From: UBA3064 sp023258775
GTDB taxonomy: Bacteria; Pseudomonadota; Gammaproteobacteria; Burkholderiales; Burkholderiaceae_E
NCBI GenBank assembly: GCA_044355655.1
Contig: JBIKXS010000027.1
Coordinates: forward strand, 1 to 41,361
Direction: 5' to 3'
Length of the DNA: 41,361 nt
In this document: positions 13,875-21,508 of the stretch, in pieces
Position numbering within the stretch: position 1 is the first letter of the stretch
Layout: every line of letters begins with the position of its first letter
Notes under the pieces: generated by a model
What the model was told of the DNA's origin: nothing
The model's database searches: none
What the model saw: the letters and a program-made list of their open reading frames with translations, nothing else
Position numbers and translations under genes: made by a program

Positions 13875-14966
13875 GTGGCTTACATTGAAGCGCTTGATGT
13901 TGCCTGTCATCGAATTCCTTTGCCAGTCACACTTTCCGACAGCACGCATGGTTCAATTGCCGAATTCGAGCTTATTACCGTGCATGTGCGAGACGCAGAT
14001 GGCGAGACTGGTTTGGGATTTACTTACACCGTCGGAAGCGGAGGGCGAGCTGTTCATGCATTAATCGATCACGAACTCCGACCGATTCTTTCCCGCTGCG
14101 ATGGATCTAGAATTGAACACGTCTGGCAATCCATGTGGTGGGCACTGCACTATGGCGGCCGTGGCGGCCAAACAGCCCTTGCAATATCTGCCATTGATAT
14201 TGCCCTTTGGGATCTAGCGGCAAAGCGTGCAAAGCAACCGCTTTGGCGGTTTTTAGGCGGATTTGATCCACAAGTACCGTGCTACGCCGGTGGCATTGAT
14301 CTGGATTTTTCGATCGACCAACTATTGTGCCAAGCCGATAACTTTGTAGAAAAAGGGTTTCGTGCAATCAAGATGAAAGTTGGCAGGCGCGAACTTGCTC
14401 AAGACGTCAAGCGCGTTGAAGCGATGAGGAAACATCTGGGCGACGGTTTCCCTCTAATGGCCGATGCGAATATGCGTTGGACGGTCGATCAATCGATTCG
14501 AGCCGCTCGAGCTCTTACAGACTATGAGCTCGTTTGGCTTGAGGAGCCCACAATACCCGATGACTTCGCAGGCCATACGAAAATCGTTGAGCAAACGGGA
14601 CACCCGATTGCAACCGGCGAAAATTTGCATAGCCTTTACGAGTTCAAGCAGATGATTGCCTGTGGTGGGGTGACCTTTCCTGAGCCAGACGTTAGTAACT
14701 GCGGTGGAATAAGTACGTTTATGAAAATTTGCTCATTGGCAGAAGCTTTTAATTTACCAGTAACTTCACATGGCGTTCACGATTTGACGGTCGGACTTCT
14801 TGCTGCTGTTCCCAATCGATCTTTCCTAGAGATTCACGGGTTTGGTTTGGACCGATTCATCGATACACCCTTATCAGTAAATGATGGCTTCGTGATCGCG
14901 TCTGATCAACCGGGTCACGGCGTCGGCTTATTGATGGATAAGTTAAAGCCCCACCGCGTGATTTAG
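13875..14966 (+). CDS. Enolase-superfamily protein (mandelate racemase/muconate lactonizing group)
   Basis: A 363-residue TIM-barrel enzyme that would abstract a proton next to a carboxylate. An N-terminal capping domain spans about residues 1-125. The barrel carries Lys166-x-Lys168 (AIKMKVG), metal ligands Asp197 (MADANMRW), Glu223 (WLEEP) and Glu249 (ATGENLHS), Asp272, and His299 (TSHGVHD). These fit the mandelate racemase subgroup with a KxK base and a His base. The GTG start at 13875 has GGAGGT 6 nt upstream; no ATG is near. It diverges from the allophanate hydrolase operon and may share its regulators. The substrate cannot be deduced; a sugar-acid or amide-bearing acid is possible. Confidence 0.85.
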   Translation: MAYIEALDVACHRIPLPVTLSDSTHGSIAEFELITVHVRDADGETGLGFTYTVGSGGRAVHALIDHELRPILSRCDGSRIEHVWQSMWWALHYGGRGGQTALAISAIDIALWDLAAKRAKQPLWRFLGGFDPQVPCYAGGIDLDFSIDQLLCQADNFVEKGFRAIKMKVGRRELAQDVKRVEAMRKHLGDGFPLMADANMRWTVDQSIRAARALTDYELVWLEEPTIPDDFAGHTKIVEQTGHPIATGENLHSLYEFKQMIACGGVTFPEPDVSNCGGISTFMKICSLAEAFNLPVTSHGVHDLTVGLLAAVPNRSFLEIHGFGLDRFIDTPLSVNDGFVIASDQPGHGVGLLMDKLKPHRVI

Positions 14967-15087
14967 GGTAGATAGTCGATCGTAATTTATTCCGCCCAAA
15001 GGATTCTCCGCTGACGACGATTGCAAGCTTGAACGCACGAGCTGAACTGGCTGATTGGCTCTGACTCCATCCTTGGTCAAGGGTAAG

Positions 15088-16398
15088 TCAAAAGGTGTCG
15101 ACAGGCTCAATAGGCGGGTAGACGTAATCATTCGTTTGATGCAAGGCTTCTGGAAGATAGAGCCGTAAGGCAAGATAGAAAGGCTCTGGTGGAGCGGGCA
15201 ACCAGTTTTCGCGCACAAACGGCATCTTGTGCCCTATGTATAGGGTTAGACCTCCGTCCTCGTCAAAACGCAGCCCTTCTGTACGATCTCCGATAGCATA
15301 ACGCCGCTCCGGATGATCGTAAAAGAGGTAATCTGACTTTTTGTATAAGGTAAGCGACCAGAAAGCCTTAACCTGAGGTAGTCCTTCAGGTGGGAATCTC
15401 AGCCTGTAACAGCGCCGACCGTCGAGAATCTCTGAATCACTCCCTCGAAACGCCATGAGATACAAGACCTCCTCAGCGCCCAGGATGCCAATGTAGGAGC
15501 GAGCGACACGAGCACGTGTCCACCAATCGCAGTGGAAGTTCTCCTTGACATTAACCGGCAACATCCATCCGCTACGAAGGTCCGGCAGAGCAGATGTATC
15601 CAATTCGTTTAACGTGCTCTCCAGTACTTCCTGAAGCAAAGTCAGATCTTCAGGGACACTAAGTCCTGGACCAATACCAATCTGCGCGAATTGCTCAAAT
15701 AAGGCTTCATCATCTTTAGGTGGTCTATTCAACGATAGCTCGTGATTAACCACTCGCAAAAAAGTTGCTGCATCACCCGGTAGGTCCATTGGTGACAAGC
15801 TACATTCGATGACAGTCTGCGCATCTTGACCATCCTCTTGCGTAATTGTGAATCGGTCCTGCAATTCGTGAACCATTGCCATATCTTCCGACTCAGCTGC
15901 GAGAATCCTACCAAGCACCCAGACATGGTTCGTAGGACAGGATACAAGCTTGCAGCCGGCTGGAACTTCGCCCCGCCAGCCTGGGCCGTGCAGAAAAAAC
16001 CGATTGGCGCAATTGCCTGTGGTTCTCGTGCCTAGGTGACCAAAGGGATTAGTGAAGAAGTCGAGTAGCCCAAGAACGTAATACCGCCTGCCGGTATCGG
16101 GCGTATTGATTAGCAACGGGTTACGAGACAAATCCAGCCAGGCATTGGTATACAACGTATCGTTGTTCGGCGTAACAACTCTTCTGTCACTGGCGTCGAG
16201 TAGTCGGCGTGAATGAGAAAACGCATTAATCCACCGCGTTTTCGACTCTGGCCCACCCTGCGGATCTGCATAGAAACCCTTTGAGTTTTTTCGAGGTGAA
16301 CTCGCCGCTCGCATACGAGCCATTTCATAGACCGGTAGCAAGTACAACACGGCTTGCTTTGCAAGTGAACGTGATGAATTCAAGTTTGTGATGTCCAA
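15088..16398 (-). CDS. DUF1254/DUF1214 domain protein
   Basis: A 436-residue protein with an N-terminal DUF1254 domain (VVTPNNDTLYTNAWLDLS, RYYVLGLLDFFTNPFGHLGT, about residues 40-180). A C-terminal DUF1214 domain follows (QVKAFWSLTLYKKSDYLF, then GLTLYIGH and FYLALRLYLPE, about 320-430). Such proteins are widespread and mostly uncharacterised. No signal peptide is obvious, unlike many relatives, so it may be cytoplasmic, or the start may be misplaced. It is convergent with the enolase-family gene. The acyl-CoA ligase remnant lies divergently upstream. Confidence 0.8.
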   Translation of the reverse strand: MDITNLNSSRSLAKQAVLYLLPVYEMARMRAASSPRKNSKGFYADPQGGPESKTRWINAFSHSRRLLDASDRRVVTPNNDTLYTNAWLDLSRNPLLINTPDTGRRYYVLGLLDFFTNPFGHLGTRTTGNCANRFFLHGPGWRGEVPAGCKLVSCPTNHVWVLGRILAAESEDMAMVHELQDRFTITQEDGQDAQTVIECSLSPMDLPGDAATFLRVVNHELSLNRPPKDDEALFEQFAQIGIGPGLSVPEDLTLLQEVLESTLNELDTSALPDLRSGWMLPVNVKENFHCDWWTRARVARSYIGILGAEEVLYLMAFRGSDSEILDGRRCYRLRFPPEGLPQVKAFWSLTLYKKSDYLFYDHPERRYAIGDRTEGLRFDEDGGLTLYIGHKMPFVRENWLPAPPEPFYLALRLYLPEALHQTNDYVYPPIEPVDTF

Positions 16399-16463
16399 TT
16401 AATTCTCGGTTACATTTTCCATTGCTTAAATTAACATCGCTACCACCAACGGGAATCATGTGA

Positions 16464-16900
16464 TGCGTGTTGTCAACGGTTGGTCGGGTCTTGCCCCACC
16501 CTGAGGTGAAGATTGTCAATAAAGACGGTCAGCTTATACCCACTGGGCGAATGGTGGGTGAGTTATGCAAAAAGGCTACTCGGTTATGCAGGGCTACTGT
16601 AATGATCCCGAGCAAACTGCCGAGGTAGTCATCGACGACTGGATGCACACGGGTGATTTAGCGGTTATCGACGAGCCTGGCTATCACAAATATTCATGGA
16701 TCATTCTAAATCTTGGATCGTCATGCAAGGCCGACGAGATTCGTTCTTTTTGTCATAATCAAATCGCCCACTTCAAAGTACCTCACTACATCGAGTTTGT
16801 AAAAGAAATTCCGATGACGGTGACTGGTAAGCCGCAGAAATACTTAATGCGCGAGGAGATGGTACGGCGGTTAGGACTACAAGAGGTCAAAAGCGCCTAA
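16464..16900 (+). pseudogene. Acyl-CoA ligase C-terminal remnant (frameshifted, deleted)
   Basis: The first frame reads CVLSTVGRVLPHPEVKIVNK then GRMVGELC; near the run of A at about 16568 the frame changes and continues KKGYSVMQGYCNDPEQTAEV, then WMHTGDLAVIDEPGY. This matches the FadD-type AMP-dependent ligase region STVGRV...GELCxRGYSVMxGYW...WMHTGDLA. The expected GRxKDMIIRGGENIYPxEIE stretch is missing. After a jump the end reads CHNQIAHFKVPHYIEFV and PMTVTGKPQKYLMRE. A stop precedes the fragment and the N-terminal 60-70% is absent. One frameshift and at least one internal deletion mean no active ligase. Confidence 0.8.
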
Positions 16901-17060
16901 CCAAAAACCACCTCAAAACGCTTGATCAATGTTGTGGTCGGCGGTCGATGACCGAAGCAACGGCTAACAAGTTGAAAATAGATGTTATAGCTACTGTCAG
17001 ATCAACGTCTGCGCTTATTCGTTAAGACGATTCGTTATGTCTATAGTCACGTACTTTTGT

Positions 17061-17288
17061 TTAGCCGTATTTACTGCTTGGAGCTTCTACTTTGTTGCAT
17101 GTAGCAACACAAGCGGCGCACAGCCAACGCCTAGTATGACCGCCAGCCAAATTTAGCCAAAAGCCACCTGTCGCCAGCCTGGGCCCGTGACAGTGACTAC
17201 ACCATCTTGTCGCTTGAGAGACAGGTCGCTCTGCCGCCTCAAGGCTAGACCCTTGAGGCAACGTTATTCTCTTTGTTTGTACTGGCAA
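17061..17288 (-). CDS. Possible small zinc-ribbon-like protein
   Basis: A 75-codon frame with CSHC (about residue 30) and CAAC (about 57), separated by GFWLNLAGGHTRRWL, which looks like a treble-clef or ribbon core. The only early start is a TTG at 17288, and the nearest AAAGG is about 12 nt upstream, too far. The 5' part contains the perfect inverted repeat at 17236-17259. It lies just after the PHB depolymerase gene on the same strand. I do not recognise a family; it may be chance. Confidence 0.3.
   Translation of the reverse strand: MPVQTKRITLPQGSSLEAAERPVSQATRWCSHCHGPRLATGGFWLNLAGGHTRRWLCAACVATCNKVEAPSSKYG
17236..17259. repeat. Perfect 9-bp inverted repeat, hairpin
   Basis: Arms GCCTCAAGG and CCTTGAGGC enclose a 6-nt loop (CTAGAC). 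No run of T follows on either strand, so it is not a standard intrinsic terminator. It lies about 50 bp downstream of the PHB depolymerase stop and may stabilise the 3' end of that mRNA. Confidence 0.5.
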
Positions 17289-17310
17289 CAGGAGTTAAGA
17301 CCTTTCAAAA

Positions 17311-18528
17311 TCAATGAATAGACTGTACAAAACTGCGAATCACTGGATAGATCCTCTTCTCCCAGCGCTTTCCGTTAAAAACACCGTAGTGGCCTACGCC
17401 CGGCTGTAAATGGTGTGTCTTTTTGTATAACGGCATCCGATTGCAAAGCTCCTGGGCGGCAAGCGTTTGACCGACACCACAGATGTCATCGCGCTCGCCT
17501 TCAATGGTGAGTAAAAAGGGCCTTCTTATGGCTGAACAATCGACTTTTTGTCCCCTGATCCTCATCGTCTTCAGTGGTAATTGGTGTTCTTGAAACACAC
17601 GATTAACCGTCTCGATATAGAAAGCTGCGGGTAAATCCATAACAGCAAAATACTCTGCATAAAATTTAGCAATCGCATCGGCTCGAGAATGATCCCCGAG
17701 GCGCCTTAGTTCCTTTAATTGTTTGAATGCGGCCATGTGCCGCTCTTTATTCATACTCATGAAGGCGGTCAACTGCAATACGCCTGGATAAACCATTCGG
17801 CCACAGCCCCGATAAGGCATGGGAACCAGGCTAATCATATTGCGCTCAAACCATTCGATCGGACGCTCTTTGGCAAGCACGTTTACACGGGTCGGGTTTT
17901 GCCTGGTATCGATCGGACCTGCCATCAAAATAAGGCTTGAGGGCTCACAGGGATCTGACTGCTCTGCCATCAGTGCAGCTGCAGCTAAACATGCCACGGC
18001 AGGCTGGCATACCGCCATGAGGTGTACGTCAGATCCAAGCGCGTGAAGAAACTGAATAACATGGTCCACGTAATCATCAAACCCGAAACACCCCTCGGTT
18101 AACCTAATGTCACGCGGATTTATCCAATCGGTGAGGTAGACATCATGGTCTTGCACCAGCGTCTGTACCGTTCCCGCAAGTAAGGTGCTAAAGTGGCCTG
18201 ACATCGGTGCAACCAGAAGAATTTTTGGTCCGGGTTGCTCATTTTCGCGATGAAAGCGCAATAGTTTCGCGAACGGTGTACGAGCAACCTCGGTGGTACT
18301 TATGGGTACAAGCTTGCCTTGATGGTCGACACAGCTTTCGATATGAAATTCAGGTCGATCATGGGTTACGCGAGCGGCCGCAACGCATTCATATTCGGCC
18401 CAAAGTTCCTCAAAAATACGATTACCTGTTGGCAATGCGAGCGCTTTGTAAGAAGCAGCAAAACATTCAGCGGCCTGATGAAATGGTGCTAGAGAGCGTT
18501 CGAATAAATCAAAAAGGCTGTAGTTCAT
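17311..18528 (-). CDS. phaZ: Intracellular polyhydroxybutyrate depolymerase
   Basis: Breaks down stored PHB granules to 3-hydroxybutyrate units. From the ATG at 18528 (MNYSLFDLFERSLAPFHQAA) the protein has 405 residues, in line with the family. The alpha/beta-hydrolase core has the Cys nucleophile in MAVCQPAV, as in the PhaZa1 type, the acid in TIEGERDDICG and the His in GVGHYGVFNG. A GTG at 18594 would add 22 residues, but that stretch carries the divergent sigma-54 promoter and matches nothing I know in the family. Neither start has a strong ribosome site. The gene diverges from the GST/cupin pair. A stored-carbon enzyme fits the glycogen genes further right. Confidence 0.88.
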   Translation of the reverse strand: MNYSLFDLFERSLAPFHQAAECFAASYKALALPTGNRIFEELWAEYECVAAARVTHDRPEFHIESCVDHQGKLVPISTTEVARTPFAKLLRFHRENEQPGPKILLVAPMSGHFSTLLAGTVQTLVQDHDVYLTDWINPRDIRLTEGCFGFDDYVDHVIQFLHALGSDVHLMAVCQPAVACLAAAALMAEQSDPCEPSSLILMAGPIDTRQNPTRVNVLAKERPIEWFERNMISLVPMPYRGCGRMVYPGVLQLTAFMSMNKERHMAAFKQLKELRRLGDHSRADAIAKFYAEYFAVMDLPAAFYIETVNRVFQEHQLPLKTMRIRGQKVDCSAIRRPFLLTIEGERDDICGVGQTLAAQELCNRMPLYKKTHHLQPGVGHYGVFNGKRWEKRIYPVIRSFVQSIH

Positions 18529-18558
18529 GAGGTTTGACAAAGCAAATCTTGTGCCATG

Positions 18559-18574
18559 TGGCATAGGAGTTGCT
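18559..18574 (+). promoter_or_regulatory. Sigma-54 (-24/-12) promoter for the GST/cupin pair
   Basis: TGGCATAGGAGTTGCT is an exact match to TGGCAY-N5-TTGCW. The predicted start is near 18585, 34 nt before the ATG at 18619. It lies in the divergent gap if phaZ starts at 18528. I see no clear NtrC box upstream, only a TGGTGC half-site near 18485, so another activator may be involved. Confidence 0.65.
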
Positions 18575-18618
18575 TGAGCACAAACTGAAGACACGCCTTA
18601 AATAAGCGGAGCGCGCCC

Positions 18619-19380
18619 ATGACAGTAGCTAAACCAACGCAAAAGGCTATCAAATCGTCCAAGCTGATGCTAGCCCATCGCCGCGAGGGTTCGGTTAAAA
18701 CTCATGGAACGAAGGCCGCGTCTACAAGCCTTGCCGAGCTAACGATTAGTAGCAAAAACTACTCATCATGGTCGCTGCGTGCCTGGATTACGCTCAAACT
18801 CACAGGCATCCCTTTTACCGAGAGGCGTGTTGATATTGAGGCCCCTGAGGCAAGGGCAGAACTTCTTCTGTTGGCCCCTTCAATTCTCGTTCCCTGCTTA
18901 AGCCACAACGGGATCCGTGTTTGGGACACCTTGGCAATCGGTGAGTACTTGCACGAGGTCGCACCACACGCAGGCTTGCTTCCAGCAGATATGGTGCAAC
19001 GTGCACATTGTCGGTCCGTTTGCGGTGAAATGCATTCGGGATTTACTGCGATGCGCGCGTCCTTGCCCATGAACCTGAAGCTGAAGATGAAAACTTTTAA
19101 GGTTTGGTCAAAAGCTCAAGCGGATATCGACCGAATTGTCGAGATCTGGTCAGATTGCATTGAACGTTACGGTGGGCCCTTTTTGTTTGGACGTCAACCA
19201 ACATTGGCTGACGCAATGTTTACACCGGTAGCGACCCGATTTGTGACCTATGCAGTCCAGCTACCTCCCGTTTGCGATGCGTATAAACAGCACATCATGG
19301 CCTGGCCATGTCTTCAGCCTTGGACGCAACAGGCTTTGCTTGAGCAAGAGGAATTGGATGAATTAGATATGGATTTTTAA
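18619..19380 (+). CDS. Glutathione S-transferase family protein
   Basis: A 253-residue protein with an N-terminal thioredoxin-like domain (about residues 38-118) starting LTISSKNYSSWSLRAWITLK, where a Ser in SSWS is the likely glutathione-activating residue. The helical C-terminal domain includes FLFGRQPTLADAMFTPVATR. The first 37 residues are basic and polar and are not part of the fold. The ATG at 18619 has GGAG 8 nt upstream. A cupin gene follows after 20 bp. The substrate is unknown; the pairing suggests a shared detoxification or modification step. Confidence 0.85.
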   Translation: MTVAKPTQKAIKSSKLMLAHRREGSVKTHGTKAASTSLAELTISSKNYSSWSLRAWITLKLTGIPFTERRVDIEAPEARAELLLLAPSILVPCLSHNGIRVWDTLAIGEYLHEVAPHAGLLPADMVQRAHCRSVCGEMHSGFTAMRASLPMNLKLKMKTFKVWSKAQADIDRIVEIWSDCIERYGGPFLFGRQPTLADAMFTPVATRFVTYAVQLPPVCDAYKQHIMAWPCLQPWTQQALLEQEELDELDMDF

Positions 19381-19400
19381 CCCTGAGAGAGCGAGTTGTG

Positions 19401-19853
19401 ATGGATAACGAAACAAACTCACAGACCCACTTTAGCCACACTAAACCCAGCGACACGCCCTATCGTCTAGGTGGCTTACGCGATTTCTTTTTGTATCGTG
19501 ACTTGGGAATCAAGGACGCCACCAACGGCAAAGTAATTGCGCACCTCGTTAAGGCGCACAACCCACCTGACGAAGGCACAGGTTGGCACTACCACGTTGC
19601 AGATTTTCAAATTGTCATCATGATGAAGGGCTGGGCACGATTCATGTATGAAGATAAGGTAACACTTGTATCGGAAGGGGACTGCCTTCATCAACGGCCT
19701 GGCATCGTGCATTACCTTTTCGATTACTCCCATGACATGGAGTACCTTGAAATTGTAGGCCCAGCAGAGTTTGGTTCGGTATCCGTTGCAGGACCTGAAG
19801 GCGTCGCTGTGCCTGCGCCAACAAAATGGCCTAAGGAGTTGTTCGCATCATAA
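19401..19853 (+). CDS. Cupin-domain protein
   Basis: A 150-residue small beta-barrel protein. The first cupin motif is GWHYHVADFQIVIMMKG (His residues plus a Gln in place of the usual Glu), the second GDCLHQRPGIVHYLFDYS, with the His pair that normally binds a metal ion. Such proteins may be isomerases, dioxygenases or binding proteins. The ATG at 19401 directly follows a GTG at 19398, so the exact start is uncertain. It is the second gene of the GST transcript, which ends at the hairpin at 20070. Confidence 0.8.
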   Translation: MDNETNSQTHFSHTKPSDTPYRLGGLRDFFLYRDLGIKDATNGKVIAHLVKAHNPPDEGTGWHYHVADFQIVIMMKGWARFMYEDKVTLVSEGDCLHQRPGIVHYLFDYSHDMEYLEIVGPAEFGSVSVAGPEGVAVPAPTKWPKELFAS

Positions 19854-20185
19854 GGCTAACCCTAAGCGAAATCGCATTGAGATCAGCGGAGTAACTAATC
19901 ATTTTTCATATCGATCGCCTGAGGGTTTTCTATGTCTTCAAACCCTGGATCAATGAGCCAGGCGCTACTCGGACATGCTTGGTACGCTAGGCGGCCAACT
20001 TAGGCGAGGAGATTTGGGGTGGACTCTATGGCAACGCTCAAAGGCAAGTCCTGGGCACGATCAAGGTCGAAATTTAGAAGGATTAAGCCTTCTAAATTTG
20101 TTTTCTTATTAGTAACACGCTACAAGTTATACACGCAATATGTGAGCGCCATCACCAACCCAGTCAACAGACTTGGCAGCCCTTC
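19854..20185. other. Convergent intergenic region with terminator
   Basis: The 332-bp gap between the cupin gene and the convergent aminotransferase gene. Apart from the terminator at 20070-20099 it has short open frames, for example MSSNPGSMSQALLGHAWYAR at about 19932 with GAGGG upstream, and NLGEEIWGGLYGNAQRQVLG in another frame at about 20000. These may be remnants of a lost gene, but I recognise no family. Confidence 0.3.
20070..20099 (+). terminator. Intrinsic terminator after GST/cupin
   Basis: Perfect 12-bp arms AAATTTAGAAGG and CCTTCTAAATTT enclose the loop ATTAAG, followed on the plus strand by GTTTTCTTATT. It ends the plus-strand GST/cupin transcript and may also slow the converging aminotransferase transcript. 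Confidence 0.85.
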
Positions 20186-21442
20186 TCAGTGCTGCCCTTC
20201 CATCGATCCAACAGAGTGGGAGGCATAAACAACCTCTTGCCGGCTTACCCGCCTTTTCGGTTCGGTATCGGTATCTCGAAGGTAGTGCTGCGCGGCAGCC
20301 ACCCCGCTGCCTAACTCGATATCGATCCCAACGTCTTTCATCGCCATCTCGGCGCCTGACAAAGCCCCGAGAACCATCAATTCATTAAGATCGCCAAGGT
20401 GCCCAATCCGAAACAACTTGCCTGCGACCTGAGAAAGCCCTGCGCCTAGCGCCAGGTTGTAGCGGCGAAAAGCAACATCAATCACATGTGCGCCGTTAAT
20501 TCCCTCAGGTACCAGAATAGCGCTGACCGTGTCAGACCACCACTTCGGATCTTTGGCACACAGCGACAGCCGCCAACCTTGCAGAACTGCCTCTCGAACA
20601 CTTTGGGCCAATCGGTGATGCCTGGCGAAAATCTCCTCCAACCCCTCTTCGAAAATCATATTGAGCGATTCGCGAAGTCCGTAGAGCAAGGGCAGTGGTG
20701 GTGTGTAGGGAAAGTAGCCGGATGGATTATTGCGGACCATATCCTCAAGGTCGAAATAACAGCGCTTCATGTTGGCCTTAAGGCGTGCAGCCATGGCCTT
20801 TTCGCTCATACCTAAAAGCCCAAGGCCAGCCGGTAGCATCAATCCCTTTTGTGACCCGCTTACAACCACATCCACCTTCCATTCAGCCATCCTAAAATCG
20901 ATGCTGCCCAGGGAACTTACGGTGTCCACAAGCAGTAAAGCAGGATGCTTCGCAGCATCCATAGCCTCGCGTACCGCCTTAATGTCGCTGGTCACACCTG
21001 TTGCGGTCTCGTTGTGACAAACAAAAACGGCTTTAATCGTCTGTGCTTTGTCCTTTTCAAGCAAACGATGGACGATTTCGGGAGAAACACCTTCACCCCA
21101 GGGGACATCGATAATCTCCGGATCCAGGCCTAGACGACCCATCATGTCTGCCCACAGGTGACTGAATTGACCAAAGCGAAATGTTAGGACTTTGTCCCCG
21201 TCAGAGAGCGTATTGGTGATTGCCGCCTCCCAGGCCCCTGTACCGGTAGACGGAAACATAAAGATCTGCCCAGTTTCTGTTTTAAAGACTTTTTTCAAAT
21301 CCTCAAACAAACTCTTGGTTAAATCAGGAAATCGAGAGGAACGATGATCTTCCATCGCCACCATCATGGCTCGCTGCACCCGGTCGGGCACGTTGGTGGG
21401 TCCCGGAACAAAGAGAAAATTTCGCCCTGGTATTCGGTTCAT
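20186..21442 (-). CDS. Serine-glyoxylate aminotransferase
   Basis: A PLP-dependent class V aminotransferase converting serine and glyoxylate to hydroxypyruvate and glycine. The N-terminus PGRNFLFVPGPTNVPDRVQR and the PLP-lysine motif SGSQKGLMLPAG are typical of the SGAT/AGAT group. The 418-residue length is a little over the usual 390-410, with a polar tail. The ATG at 21442 has GAGG 7 nt upstream; the TTG at 21460 has no such support. It follows glgP by 66 bp on the same strand and could be read from the glycogen operon, though its job in glyoxylate or one-carbon metabolism is separate. Confidence 0.88.
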   Translation of the reverse strand: MNRIPGRNFLFVPGPTNVPDRVQRAMMVAMEDHRSSRFPDLTKSLFEDLKKVFKTETGQIFMFPSTGTGAWEAAITNTLSDGDKVLTFRFGQFSHLWADMMGRLGLDPEIIDVPWGEGVSPEIVHRLLEKDKAQTIKAVFVCHNETATGVTSDIKAVREAMDAAKHPALLLVDTVSSLGSIDFRMAEWKVDVVVSGSQKGLMLPAGLGLLGMSEKAMAARLKANMKRCYFDLEDMVRNNPSGYFPYTPPLPLLYGLRESLNMIFEEGLEEIFARHHRLAQSVREAVLQGWRLSLCAKDPKWWSDTVSAILVPEGINGAHVIDVAFRRYNLALGAGLSQVAGKLFRIGHLGDLNELMVLGALSGAEMAMKDVGIDIELGSGVAAAQHYLRDTDTEPKRRVSRQEVVYASHSVGSMEGQH

Positions 21443-21508
21443 GGGTAACCTCGATGTCAAGTTTCAGGCAGCGTCCCGATGCATTAGAGCATCAAGCTAG
21501 CCGTTTAG

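Noticed and set aside
20019..20228. Small basic/hydrophobic frame over the terminator
   Set aside because: It runs through the strong hairpin at 20070-20099 and into the convergent aminotransferase gene; no homologue is recalled.
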